Position numbers and translations under genes: made by a program
Notes under the pieces: model-generated
Database searches by the model: none
The model's input: only the letters and a program-made list of their open reading frames with translations
What the model was told of the DNA's origin: nothing
From: a virus
DNA length: 64,000 bases
Reading direction: 5' to 3' (one strand)
Virus record (IMG/VR): IMGVR_UViG_3300037316_000027
Location: 62,001-126,000 of that record
In this document: positions 51,498 to 60,088 of the stretch, piece after piece
Position numbering within the stretch: position 1 is the stretch's first letter
How the letters are laid out: each line of letters opens with the position of its first letter

Positions 51498-52567
51498 CCT
51501 CGCTTGCCGAAAGAGCACGGGAGCACGGGTTGCGCCCGGACCTTGTCGTAGATCGGAAGCGACGCGGTTGGCCCGAAGAACAGTGGTTCATTCCGCCCGG
51601 CCCAAGACAGCCGCGTCCCGATAACGGGAGGCTCGCCGAAAGGGCACGTGAGCGCGGGCTCCTTCCGCAAATTGTATATAATCGGAAGCGGGCGGGCTGG
51701 CCCGAAGAGCTATGGTTCGTGCCGCCTATACCACAGTCTGAGACCGCAAAGCGAGTGAACGCCGTTCGGTGGTCAAATGGCTCGCTATCCGAGAGGGCGC
51801 GGGAGCATGGGCTCTCTCGGGGAATTGTATATAATCGGAAGCGGTCGGGCTGGCCCGAAGAGCTATGGTTCGTGCCGCCTATACCACAGTCTGAGACCGC
51901 AAAGCGGGGGAACGCCGCCAAAAATGATTTGCCTATTCGAAAAGTCAATCGCTTGATTGCTGGGCTCGCGATTGAGAGCGGCATTGATCCTCAACTGGCG
52001 ATAGTGCGTGTACGACGTGGGGAGAGTATTCATATTGCATGTTCAACTCCACCCGAAAGGCGCGCGAATGCTAAATCCGGTCAAACGGGTTCGCTCTCCG
52101 AAAGGGCACGGGAGCACGGATTGCGCCCAGACCTCCCCCTATCCCGGAGAGCCGCAGGCTGGCCCGAAGAGCTATGGTTCGTGCCGCCCTTATCATCTTC
52201 TGAGACTGTAGAACGGATGCGCGCTGCAAGTCGAACAGACGCGGGCAACCCGGTTCGCGGGTCACTATCTGAAAGGGCGCGTGAGCACGGGCTCTCTCGG
52301 GGAATTGTCCATAAGCGGAAAGTCGCGGGCTGGCCCGAAGAGTTATGGTTCGTGCCGCCGTTATCCGCGCTCGAAGCTACTAAGCGCGCCCACAATGTCC
52401 AATCGGAAAACTCCCTCTCTAAAAGAGCACGGGAGCACGGATTGCGCCCAGACCTCCCCTTATCCCGGAGAGCCGCAGGCTGGCCCGAAGAGCTATGGTT
52501 CGTGCCGCCCCTATCCCGCTCTGAGGTCCTAAAGCGCGCCTGCAAAGCCCATGAAAATAGCTGTTGA
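51494..52567 (+). CDS. Tandem HTH-like repeat protein, six copies plus one degenerate
   Basis: A GTG start (GTGA overlap) encodes 357 residues built from repeats of about 45-100 residues. Each repeat has L(S/A)ERAREHGL, a variable stretch of about ten residues, then RKxxGWPEELWFVPP. The fourth copy has decayed (LIAGLAIESGIDPQLAIVRV). The core looks like a helix-turn-helix in which only the second helix varies. Related single motifs occur in homing endonucleases. The DNA repeats are nearly identical, so the array expands and contracts. Sequence-specific DNA binding is inferred. Confidence 0.85.
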   Translation: MTSLAERAREHGLRPDLVVDRKRRGWPEEQWFIPPGPRQPRPDNGRLAERARERGLLPQIVYNRKRAGWPEELWFVPPIPQSETAKRVNAVRWSNGSLSERAREHGLSRGIVYNRKRSGWPEELWFVPPIPQSETAKRGNAAKNDLPIRKVNRLIAGLAIESGIDPQLAIVRVRRGESIHIACSTPPERRANAKSGQTGSLSERAREHGLRPDLPLSRRAAGWPEELWFVPPLSSSETVERMRAASRTDAGNPVRGSLSERAREHGLSRGIVHKRKVAGWPEELWFVPPLSALEATKRAHNVQSENSLSKRAREHGLRPDLPLSRRAAGWPEELWFVPPLSRSEVLKRACKAHENSC

Positions 52568-52592
52568 CAACATGGTTAATCTACGTTAACCA
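52564..52592 (+). promoter_or_regulatory. Promoter before the DUF2815-like gene with TTAA-N6-TTAACC
   Basis: TTGACA at 52564-52569, a 17-nt spacer and TAACCA at 52587-52592. TTAA at 52576 and TTAACC at 52586 are separated by 6 nt and overlap the spacer and -10, which would fit repression. A second option is TTGCCA at 52598 with TATCAC at 52620. Confidence 0.45.
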
Positions 52593-52647
52593 CACCGTTG
52601 CCAAGTCCACCATCAATCATATCACATCACATCGAAAGGACATTGAC

Positions 52648-53283
52648 ATGGCAACCAACGACACCACTGCGCCCAAAAAGGGCTCCCGCCTGCTCACCCC
52701 GAAATTCCGCGTGAGCTTTCCCCAAGTCTTCGAAAAATCTTCGTACAACAACGGGACGCTGCGCTATTCGCTCGTCGGCCTGTTCTATCCGAAGGCGTTC
52801 ACCGAAGCGGACAAGCTGAAGTGGCAGGCCATTCGGTCGAAGCTCGGCGAAGTCTGTCAGGAGTTCTTCAAGAAGGACATCAAGACGATGAAGGAGGATC
52901 GCTCCTTCAAAATCCCGTTCCACAAGGGAAGCGAGAAGACCTATCAGGGCTACGGCGATCCGGACATGGTGTTCTTTTCCATGGCCAACTCGAAGCGCCG
53001 GCCGCAAATTCTTGACGTGAAGGGCAACCCGATCACGTCGGAAAATTCGGAAGAGTTCTATGCTGGATGCTGGGCTCGCGCCTCCGTCAACCCCTACGCC
53101 TTTGACAACATCGGCAAGGGTCTGGCGATCGGTCTGGGCAACATCCAGAAGCTCGGCGATGACGAAAGCTTCGAAGGCTTCACGTCGGCCGAGGATGACT
53201 TCGGCGACGATCCGGCCGAGGGCTTCACTGACGGAACCGACGACGACGACTTCGGCGGCGTCGGCGACGATCCGACCGCGTAA
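52648..53283 (+). CDS. DUF2815-like ssDNA-binding protein
   Basis: AAAGGA lies 10 nt before the ATG at 52648. The 211-residue product opens LLTPKFRVSFPQVFEKSSYN and has YSLVGLFYPKAFTEADKLKW, then AGCWARASVNPYAFDNIGKG and GLAIGLGNIQKLGDDESF, the standard DUF2815 pattern. The long acidic tail (EDDFGDDP, DDDDFGG) is typical of ssDNA-binding proteins. It should coat phage DNA during replication and partner the DUF2800-like nuclease. Confidence 0.9.
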   Translation: MATNDTTAPKKGSRLLTPKFRVSFPQVFEKSSYNNGTLRYSLVGLFYPKAFTEADKLKWQAIRSKLGEVCQEFFKKDIKTMKEDRSFKIPFHKGSEKTYQGYGDPDMVFFSMANSKRRPQILDVKGNPITSENSEEFYAGCWARASVNPYAFDNIGKGLAIGLGNIQKLGDDESFEGFTSAEDDFGDDPAEGFTDGTDDDDFGGVGDDPTA

Positions 53284-53331
53284 ACCGGAACCGCTGGCAA
53301 CGGGAAATCAGCCACTCAGCCGCCAGCGCAC

Positions 53332-53364
53332 GGGGCGCGATGTCGCAAAACGATGTCGCGCCCC
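53332..53364 (+). terminator. Strong hairpin after the ssDNA-binding protein gene
   Basis: GGGGCGCGA and TCGCGCCCC pair across a 15-nt loop that holds a repeated GATGTCGC-like sequence. No T-tract follows, so it may act as a transcript stabiliser or a weak terminator. Confidence 0.55.
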
Positions 53365-53370
53365 AACCAT

Positions 53371-53398
53371 TTGACAACGCTGCCCGGAGTGCTATCGA
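53371..53398 (+). promoter_or_regulatory. Promoter for the DNA polymerase operon
   Basis: TTGACA at 53371-53376, a 16-nt spacer, TATCGA at 53393-53398. It is one of the few promoters here without a TTAAC half-site upstream. Confidence 0.6.
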
Positions 53399-53428
53399 AC
53401 GTGCTCCGCCAATGGAGTGTCCCACCTT

Positions 53429-53632
53429 ATGTCTCATCCTGCCGTCGAAACAAAAATCGAACTCGTCACAGAGGCCGTCGAGGCTCTGACGCTAGCGACT
53501 GTTGTCGCCACTCTCCCGTCTCGTAATCCAGAAGAGCAAAGGGCCAATCACCAGAACGTTGTTGACGCGCGCACTACACTATCCAGCGCGCTTCGGGCGT
53601 TGCTGGCTCCGACACTCCGCCTCGTTGCATGA
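53429..53632 (+). CDS. Small helical protein, 67 residues
   Basis: It starts MSHPAVETKIELVTEAVEAL (GTG at 53417 possible). Helical and acidic, directly upstream of the polymerase with an ATGA overlap, so the two are co-translated. Function is unknown. Confidence 0.7.
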   Translation: MSHPAVETKIELVTEAVEALTLATVVATLPSRNPEEQRANHQNVVDARTTLSSALRALLAPTLRLVA

Positions 53633-55926
53633 TCACGATCGACTTCGAAACGCGTAGCGTTGCCGACCTTATACGTTGGGGTCAGCGGCGCTATGCGCTC
53701 GATGTCAGCACGCAAGCTCTCTGCCTCGCATGGGCGTTCGATCAGGAAGAGAAAGTCTATCTCTGGCATCGCTGGCACTATGATCCTGTCACCGATACGG
53801 CGTGGACAGAGGCCGGCGGCGACGATCCGGATGAATTGATCCGGCGCATTCGCGACGGCGAGCCAATCGAAGCGCACAATGCGGGCTTCGAGTACAACAT
53901 CTGGAATGAATGCCTCACGAAAGAATTCCCCGAATTCGATGTCAAGATCGAGCTAGAGCAACTGCATTGTTCGGCTGCGAAGGCATCGTGCTTCTCTCTG
54001 CCGCGATCGTTGGAGGGGGCGATCGATGCTCTCGGCCTGCCCGATAAGAAGATCGCGGACGGCAAGCGGCTGATCAACAAGCTCTCGAAGCCGATGGCCC
54101 GGCGCAAGGTCAATGGTGTGCTGCCTCCGATCAGGTTTAGTGAAGAGGAAATCGAGCACCGTCGTAACTGGGAATACTGCAAACAGGACGTGCGAGCCGA
54201 GCGTGGCCTGTCCAACTTCTGTCCAGAGATGACGCCGCGCGAGCGCGAATACTGGATGATGGACTTCCGCATGAACCTGCGCGGCATCGCGCTTGACATC
54301 CCGGCGGCTAGGGAGGGGTTTGACTACGCGGCCGAAGAGGCCATCCGCCTCAACAGCAAACTGAAAGACATTACGGCTGGCAAGGTTGAGAAAGGCTCGC
54401 AGCGGGCCGTGCTTTTGAAGTGGGCAAACGGCAAGCTGGCGGAGTTCGGGGCCGAACCGCTGGCGAATACCAAAGCTGACACGCTGAGCTTTGCTCTTGA
54501 CGGCGTCCCGACGAAGGCCGGTGACGAAGCGCGCGAGGCTGCCTATGATGCCAGTCGCGAGAAGTGGGACGCGTTCGGGCCAGAAGGCGAGCACGTCGAG
54601 AACGCGCTACGCATCTGCATGGAAGTCAACCGATCGTCGGTCGCCAAGTACAAACGCATGCTCCAGAGCGTGTGCCCTGACGACCGTCTGCACGACATCA
54701 TGCTCTACAACGGGGCCGATCGCACTGGCCGCTGGTCCGGTAAGGGCGTGCAGCCGCACAACTTCGTGCGTGGCTACGGTCCCGCCTATCCCCACGACGC
54801 CCCCGAAGACGAAATGTGCGATGCGTGGAATGACATCATGGGGCTCGACCACGACCTGATCACCGTGATGTGGGGCGAGCCGATGGTGATGCTCGCCAAG
54901 GCCTGCCGTGGGGCGCTAGTGGCGTCGCCGGGCAAGGAGCTGTATGCGGCCGACTTCAATGCGATCGAAGCCCGCAAGCTCGCATGGCTCTCCGGCTGCG
55001 CTGCCATGCTGGCGAAGTTCGTCCCGGGTCAGGACATCTACTGCGACATGGCGACGGGCATCTACGGACGCCTGATCACAAAGGCCAACAAGATCGAGCG
55101 CGGGCTGGGCAAGAAGGCCGTCTTGGGTCTCGGCTACGCGATGGGTTGGGAGAAATTCCAAGCGACGGTCTGGAATGAAGAGGGCATATGGCTTGACGAT
55201 GAGTTCTGTCAGATGGTCGTCAGGGTTTACCGCAAGGATAAGTACCCTGAAGTCCCAACACTCTGGCGCGACAGTGAGAGGGCGGCGATCTCGGCCGTGC
55301 TCGATCCCGGCGGCGTGTATCCCTGCGGCGGCGACGCGTTTGGTATCGGGTCCGTCAGCTACTTCATGTCGGACGACAAAAACTTCCTGCATTGCCGTCT
55401 GCCGAGCGGCCGGCTGCTGGCCTATCTCTATCCCCAAGTGCGTCAACGCGTCACGTACCGCTTCGCCGCTCTCAATGAGCGCGGGCGACCGACCACGGTC
55501 AATTTCCCCGCGAAGAAGAGCGTTCCTCAGCATCGCGTGCGCTGGCATGCGGAGAAGCTGGCGGAGAAGCAACGCAAGACGCTGCTGCCGGACCCGCCGG
55601 AGAGTTTCATCTCCCCGCACCTGTCATTCATGGGCCGCGATACATACACTAAGCAGTGGAAGCGGTGCGGCACGCACGGCGGTTCCCTCGTTGAAAACTA
55701 CGATCAGGCATCGTCCCGAGACCTTCTCGCGGAGGCGATGCTTCGCGTCGATGAACTGCCCGAGTTCGATTTGTTACTTTCCATCCATGACGAAGTCATT
55801 GCGGAGGCCGAAATTGGCACTTGCATGGTTAACGAGTTTGAGGCTATCATGTCGGTGGTGCCAAACTGGGCACCGGGTATGCCGATCACGGCGGAGGGCT
55901 GGATCGGGCCGCGTCTAAGAAAGTAA
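53629..55926 (+). CDS. Family A DNA polymerase with 3'-5' exonuclease
   Basis: The 765-residue product has an exonuclease domain (TIDFETRSVADL as Exo I, NAGFEYNIWNE as Exo II, YCKQDVRAE as Exo III). The polymerase domain follows: motif A YAADFNAIEARKLAW, motif B KKAVLGLGYAMGW and motif C LLSIHDEVIAE. A template-binding GRWSGKGVQPHNF block lies before motif A. It is the replicative polymerase of this phage, working with the primase-helicase and the ssDNA-binding protein. Confidence 0.95.
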   Translation: MITIDFETRSVADLIRWGQRRYALDVSTQALCLAWAFDQEEKVYLWHRWHYDPVTDTAWTEAGGDDPDELIRRIRDGEPIEAHNAGFEYNIWNECLTKEFPEFDVKIELEQLHCSAAKASCFSLPRSLEGAIDALGLPDKKIADGKRLINKLSKPMARRKVNGVLPPIRFSEEEIEHRRNWEYCKQDVRAERGLSNFCPEMTPREREYWMMDFRMNLRGIALDIPAAREGFDYAAEEAIRLNSKLKDITAGKVEKGSQRAVLLKWANGKLAEFGAEPLANTKADTLSFALDGVPTKAGDEAREAAYDASREKWDAFGPEGEHVENALRICMEVNRSSVAKYKRMLQSVCPDDRLHDIMLYNGADRTGRWSGKGVQPHNFVRGYGPAYPHDAPEDEMCDAWNDIMGLDHDLITVMWGEPMVMLAKACRGALVASPGKELYAADFNAIEARKLAWLSGCAAMLAKFVPGQDIYCDMATGIYGRLITKANKIERGLGKKAVLGLGYAMGWEKFQATVWNEEGIWLDDEFCQMVVRVYRKDKYPEVPTLWRDSERAAISAVLDPGGVYPCGGDAFGIGSVSYFMSDDKNFLHCRLPSGRLLAYLYPQVRQRVTYRFAALNERGRPTTVNFPAKKSVPQHRVRWHAEKLAEKQRKTLLPDPPESFISPHLSFMGRDTYTKQWKRCGTHGGSLVENYDQASSRDLLAEAMLRVDELPEFDLLLSIHDEVIAEAEIGTCMVNEFEAIMSVVPNWAPGMPITAEGWIGPRLRK

Positions 55927-55938
55927 AGGGGCAGCGCC

Positions 55939-56157
55939 ATGGCAGAAGTTCTTGGAGCCGACGAATTGCAGATCGAGTTGTTCGAGGATACGGAAGCAAC
56001 CGAGTACAGCATCGAAACCAATATCGACGACGGCGCTTTCCGTCTTCAATTCCACAACGAGGAAGGCGTCTTGAGCAGCTTCACGTCGGACAGTGCCGGG
56101 GCATACGAACTTGCGCATCGCATTCTGCGGGCGTTTGACAAACTCGAAGGGCTATGA
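55939..56157 (+). CDS. Acidic protein, 72 residues
   Basis: AAAGGGG lies 10 nt before the ATG. The product (MAEVLGADELQIELFEDTEA...) is acidic and strand-rich with a C-terminal helix. Function is unknown. Confidence 0.75.
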   Translation: MAEVLGADELQIELFEDTEATEYSIETNIDDGAFRLQFHNEEGVLSSFTSDSAGAYELAHRILRAFDKLEGL

Positions 56158-56160
56158 AAA

Positions 56161-56352
56161 ATGACAAAGGAACACGTACGCGCCTCAGTGAACGCCCGGA
56201 TCAAAACTCATTATCAGCAGGATCAGGAACTTGCTGACAGGATTGGCCTCGGCAAAGTAGACCCCAACTCTGGGCTCAACAAGATACCGCTTCGGGTCAA
56301 AAGCGAAACTGTGTCGCCGAACGAGCGACGCGAGACAATCATTAAAAACTAG
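56161..56352 (+). CDS. Small hydrophilic protein, 63 residues
   Basis: It starts MTKEHVRASVNARIKTHYQQ 3 nt after the previous stop. Charged and helical. Function is unknown. Confidence 0.7.
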   Translation: MTKEHVRASVNARIKTHYQQDQELADRIGLGKVDPNSGLNKIPLRVKSETVSPNERRETIIKN

Positions 56353-56362
56353 GAGCTACCTT

Positions 56363-57262
56363 ATGTCCCCCAAAGCCATCGGCGAAGGCATGTCCCCCGT
56401 GGACGTGTCGTACAAGGATTTCAATCCGAGCAATATCACTCAGGCAGACGACGCGGTGATCCTGAAGACTGACACAGTTTATCGGGCCGCAACGTTCATT
56501 GAGACGTACACCGGCCGTGCGTTCTGGCCCCTGCACCCGACAATGGATGCGCTGTCCGTCATCGACATCGCGCATGCGCTGAGTAATCAATGCCGCTACT
56601 CCGGGCACGTGCAGTTTTTCTATTCGGTCGCTCAGCATTGCTGCCTGCTGGCATCGTGGCTCGCCAATCACGGAGGCTCTCCGCTCGAATGCCTTCAGAT
56701 TTTGATGCATGACGCACCCGAAGCCTATCTCGTGGATATCCCGCGTCCGGTCAAGCAATACATGCCTCAGTACCGCGTCTGGGATCACGCGATCAATGAC
56801 GTGATCCGCGAGTGGATGGGCTGGAAGGATTTGCCCATCCTGCCCATCCAAGACGAACTCGACAGCCGCATCATTGTTGACGAGCGGGCCGCGCTCATGT
56901 CGCGGAGCGGTCTCGACTGGGGCCACCATCTGGAGCCGGTCGGCATCGATATCGTACCGTGGACGCCGGCCGAAGCCGAGAAGCAATTTCTGATGATGTA
57001 CGCCGCCTACTCGCAAGAGGTTTATGGCTCGTATCAGTACATCAACTACACGTGGAACCTGCCGGTCACGATCCTGCACGAGGCGAACAGCGACGTGCTG
57101 CAATCGCTTGACGTGATGGAAGTGGACGTGAAAGGCCGCGTAGGTCGCGTTCGTCTCCGTGACGACGAGGGCATCTTAGTGCGCGATACCACGGGCGGCG
57201 TCTTTCCGCGCCCTCAGTGGAAATGGGTTCACGGCGACTTCAAGATCACGGAACGGGGATGA
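56363..57262 (+). CDS. HD-domain phosphohydrolase, YfbR-like
   Basis: The 299-residue product has YSVAQHCCLLASWLANHG with the first metal-binding His, ILMHDAPEAYLVDIPRPVKQ with the HD pair, and a later Asp in ELDSRIIVDE. This is the layout of HD 5'-nucleotidases that act on dNMPs. In phages they shape nucleotide pools or produce noncanonical bases. The last 70 residues form an additional strand domain. Confidence 0.88.
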   Translation: MSPKAIGEGMSPVDVSYKDFNPSNITQADDAVILKTDTVYRAATFIETYTGRAFWPLHPTMDALSVIDIAHALSNQCRYSGHVQFFYSVAQHCCLLASWLANHGGSPLECLQILMHDAPEAYLVDIPRPVKQYMPQYRVWDHAINDVIREWMGWKDLPILPIQDELDSRIIVDERAALMSRSGLDWGHHLEPVGIDIVPWTPAEAEKQFLMMYAAYSQEVYGSYQYINYTWNLPVTILHEANSDVLQSLDVMEVDVKGRVGRVRLRDDEGILVRDTTGGVFPRPQWKWVHGDFKITERG

Positions 57263-57435
57263 CCGTCCTAGAAGAGCTGCCAGCTCCAGAGACATTGCTG
57301 ACCTACGCCAGCATCCTCGAAAAGCCGCAGTACGTCGTCCATAAAGGCAAGCGGCACCAGCTCGCGACGGGCGAGATAGTTGAAGCGGCGTGCGCGGCGC
57401 TTCGTATTTGCGCGCGGATTAAGATGGGGCAGTAA
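57259..57435 (+). CDS. Small protein, 58 residues
   Basis: It starts MTVLEELPAPETLLTYASIL in an ATGA overlap. Helical ends with a short strand hairpin. Function is unknown. Confidence 0.7.
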   Translation: MTVLEELPAPETLLTYASILEKPQYVVHKGKRHQLATGEIVEAACAALRICARIKMGQ

Positions 57436-57437
57436 AA

Positions 57438-57659
57438 ATGAGCTTCGAAAGGCCATCTAGGGGGCTACTGACTTTTCAGTGCGACGTGTGTTTTGAGACA
57501 CATGAGTTCTCGAAAGCCGAGGGCGACGATATCAACAACTTCCACACGTGCTGGCGAGAGCTGCACGATGATGGGTGGACAATGAGCGGCACCGACCATC
57601 TTTGCCCGGACTGCTCGAAGACAGCGAAGGCGGACCGTGACAACCCTTTCCGCCGATGA
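57438..57659 (+). CDS. Zinc-ribbon protein, 73 residues
   Basis: It has FQCDVCFETHEFS, then FHTCWRELHDDGWTMSG and HLCPDCSKT. The two CxxC pairs should bind zinc. This is a common phage domain ('C..Cg......a.dfk.aw...k..GW.......dG.w.h.CP.C'), role unknown. It overlaps the helicase start. Confidence 0.8.
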   Translation: MSFERPSRGLLTFQCDVCFETHEFSKAEGDDINNFHTCWRELHDDGWTMSGTDHLCPDCSKTAKADRDNPFRR

Positions 57660-59184
57660 GCTGCTGGAGCTTCTAGGACCGGAGCCAGAGACGCCGCGCG
57701 TGGCGTGGGCGCATCAGGCTAAGGAATTCGACGAGCACAAGGACGACCGCTGTCGGGCGCTCCTGTGGTCCATGCGCACCGGCAAATCCAAATCCGTCAT
57801 CGACAAGGCAGAGTACCAGTTCGGCGAGGGCGCGATCGAGGGTGTCATCGTGCTGGCCCCGAATGGCATTCATCTCAACTGGGTGCTCAACGAAATTCCG
57901 CGCTGGTCGTGGCCCGAAAACGGTCAGCATATGGCTTTCGGATGGGAAGCACCTAAGCGAGCTGACTGGGACAAGGTCGCTGCGCTCAACGCGCTATGCG
58001 AGCATACGGGCGGCCTGAAGTGGTTCACGATTAACATGGAGGCCTTCGGCAGCAACGACGAAGCCACTCGCGCCGTGATCGCGGCGATCAAGCGGTTCAA
58101 GGTGTCCTGCAATAAGAAGTTCATGCTGGTGATTTCCGAGGCTCATCACTTCGGGCATGCAGGGGCGAAGCGCACGCGGCTGGCTCGCAATCTCGGTAAG
58201 GTTGCTCAATTCATCACACTGGAGACGGGCACCGCGATCCTGAATTCCCCGCTGCGCTGGTACTCCATGGCGAAGATCATGGACGACAACGCGCTCGGTC
58301 CGGAATTTCAGGGCGATTGCTATGAACAGTTCGTTCGCACCTTCGCGGAGTATGAGATCGACCCGAACGCGTCCCCGTTTCGTGCCAAGCGCCGCGCGTA
58401 TAAAAAGCTCAAGGGCTACAAGAACCTCGATCGCATCCAGAGCATGATGGCCAATTACTCTTCGGTCGTGCTCCGCGAAGACATCGGAGACATGCCTGAG
58501 CTTCTCAACACCGAGCGCCTCGTAATCATGAGTGAGAAGCAGCGTCGGGCGTATCTGGAGATGGTCTCCCGACATCTCGTCGAGATCGAGACCGGCGAAC
58601 AGATTACAGCGATCGACGCGGGCGCGCGGATGATGAAGCTCCAGCAAATCTTGAATGGGTACATCAAAAATGAAGACACTATCACCGAGATCGATCCCGA
58701 CGCTCCGATCTATGACGCGCTTAGCGAAGAGGTTGGCGGCACGCTTCCCGGTAAGTCCATTGTCTGGTGCCGGTATCGAGAAGACATACGACGGGTATGC
58801 AAGCGGCTTAAGAGGGATGGTTACCAAGTCCTCGAATTCCACGGCGGCATCCCCACAGGCAAGCGTGAGGGTGTTCGGCTTGCTTTCCAGACCGACCCGC
58901 GCTATACCGTCCTTGTCGGACAACCGGCGGCTGGCGGCGAGGGCAGAGATTTTAGTGCAGCGGATGCTATCATCTTCTTTTCAAGCACGCCCAACGCCAT
59001 CCACTATGAGCAGGCCAAGGAGCGCGGAACGCTCGTCGCCGGCCATTCGGTTGGTATCGTCCGCATAAGAACGCCGGGCACGGTCGATGACCGCAACTGG
59101 CAGATCGTCGATGGGAAGGTTACGATGGCCGACACTGTCTCAGGGAGGGGTCTACGCGATCTCTTGATGCAAACCAATGTCTAA
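57637..59184 (+). CDS. SNF2-like helicase with SEAH in place of DEAH
   Basis: A GTG start gives 515 residues. The N-terminal motor has WSMRTGKSKSVIDKA (Walker A variant) and VISEAHHFG where DEAH is expected, so the first Asp is Ser. GTAILNSPLRWYSMA is motif III-like. The C-terminal motor has SIVWCRYREDIRRVCKRL, FHGGIPTGKR, GQPAAGGEGRDFSAAD and YEQAKERGT (motif VI). It may remodel replication intermediates; ATP hydrolysis could be altered by the Ser. Confidence 0.85.
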   Translation: MTTLSADELLELLGPEPETPRVAWAHQAKEFDEHKDDRCRALLWSMRTGKSKSVIDKAEYQFGEGAIEGVIVLAPNGIHLNWVLNEIPRWSWPENGQHMAFGWEAPKRADWDKVAALNALCEHTGGLKWFTINMEAFGSNDEATRAVIAAIKRFKVSCNKKFMLVISEAHHFGHAGAKRTRLARNLGKVAQFITLETGTAILNSPLRWYSMAKIMDDNALGPEFQGDCYEQFVRTFAEYEIDPNASPFRAKRRAYKKLKGYKNLDRIQSMMANYSSVVLREDIGDMPELLNTERLVIMSEKQRRAYLEMVSRHLVEIETGEQITAIDAGARMMKLQQILNGYIKNEDTITEIDPDAPIYDALSEEVGGTLPGKSIVWCRYREDIRRVCKRLKRDGYQVLEFHGGIPTGKREGVRLAFQTDPRYTVLVGQPAAGGEGRDFSAADAIIFFSSTPNAIHYEQAKERGTLVAGHSVGIVRIRTPGTVDDRNWQIVDGKVTMADTVSGRGLRDLLMQTNV

Positions 59185-59731
59185 GCACGTTGAGAAGTAT
59201 CCGGGTCTGTACGCGGGCGCGAAGGCTGTCGGGATGCAGTACGTCACGGCTCTCAATCGCGCCCGGAAGGGCATGAGTGTCGCCGACGCGCTGGCGATGC
59301 CGGTTCGTCGATACGGGCACATCCGTCCGATCCCGTTGACAGTCACGCAGCGTCAGATCGCGCATACCGCGCGCTTTATGGACAAGATACATCGACAAGT
59401 CGCGGAAGCCCTCAGTCCGTCGCGAATGATCCGTAAACGTTACATTGTGCGCTCGAATGATACGTCTCCGGCTCATATCCGCCACCTGCGCGCTGCCTAC
59501 TGCGCTCACTTCATCAAATTCGGCACGCTCGACGAGGGCATGTCAAAACAACTCAGGGACTACGCCCATGAATGTCGAACAGCTCAAAAGCATTCTCGAC
59601 GAGTACCCGATGAGTATGCGGCTCACCGTGACGGTCCGGCAACAGGAGCTATTAGCGACAACGGTCGTCGAGTTGTTAAGCAAATTGATGACGCAACTGC
59701 CCGGAGCGTCGCTGACTTTCTTCGGGCGTAA
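59177..59731 (+). CDS. Basic unknown protein, up to 184 residues
   Basis: It starts MSKHVEKYPGLYAGAKAVGM, which overlaps the helicase end by 8 nt. The first 130 residues look genuine (GMQYVTALNRARKGMSVADA is HTH-like). From 59568 on, the frame runs under the next gene for 164 nt with less typical codons, so the true end may be earlier in an ancestral form. It may be a DNA-binding protein. Confidence 0.65.
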   Translation: MSKHVEKYPGLYAGAKAVGMQYVTALNRARKGMSVADALAMPVRRYGHIRPIPLTVTQRQIAHTARFMDKIHRQVAEALSPSRMIRKRYIVRSNDTSPAHIRHLRAAYCAHFIKFGTLDEGMSKQLRDYAHECRTAQKHSRRVPDEYAAHRDGPATGAISDNGRRVVKQIDDATARSVADFLRA

Positions 59732-59822
59732 CGATTGCATCATCCGCGAACGCGTCGATCCGCACAACAACGCGCACGGCACACTGATCGTCAAGAGATG
59801 GCTTGAATTGGATTTGAGGTAG
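59568..59822 (+). CDS. Unknown protein, 84 residues
   Basis: It starts MNVEQLKSILDEYPMSMRLT. Strand-rich with GC-rich third positions typical of this phage, which favours it over the overlapping frame. Function is unknown. Confidence 0.7.
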   Translation: MNVEQLKSILDEYPMSMRLTVTVRQQELLATTVVELLSKLMTQLPGASLTFFGRNDCIIRERVDPHNNAHGTLIVKRWLELDLR

Positions 59823-59827
59823 AGCAC

Positions 59828-60088
59828 ATGGCAAAGCATCTTCCCCTGATCACGCGGCTGACGCGCCAGATCGGCACGGCCGAGTATCCCAATGCGCGCG
59901 ACGAAGCGGTCCGCATCCTGCGCGAGCGTGGTCATATAAAGCAAAATTCCGAAGAACTTACCGTAGAAGGTAAAAGGCGCGAAGCCATGGGGCCTGCCGG
60001 TCGCGCAATCGATCGAGCGGCGAAGCAGTCCGGGCGGCCGAAGAGTGACTACAAGTATGTCGGCGGAAGTCGGGCGGTGCTGAAGTGA
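59828..60088 (+). CDS. Basic protein, 86 residues
   Basis: It starts MAKHLPLITRLTRQIGTAEY. The first half is helical (ARDEAVRILRERGHIKQNSE) and the second half basic and flexible. 'A..iL...G.i..gs..LT..G..R..mg.agRaidR.ak.sgr....Y.Y' is a known small phage type without a role. Confidence 0.75.
   Translation: MAKHLPLITRLTRQIGTAEYPNARDEAVRILRERGHIKQNSEELTVEGKRREAMGPAGRAIDRAAKQSGRPKSDYKYVGGSRAVLK

Noticed and set aside
51494-52567. Coding-region repeats as a mobile DNA repeat
   Set aside because: The repeats keep one open frame with conserved residues and synonymous changes, so selection acts on the protein.
52648-53283. OB-fold SSB with DDDIPF tail as the phage ssDNA-binding protein
   Set aside because: The sequence follows DUF2815, and its acidic tail ends differently; the DDDIPF tip is on another protein (29234).
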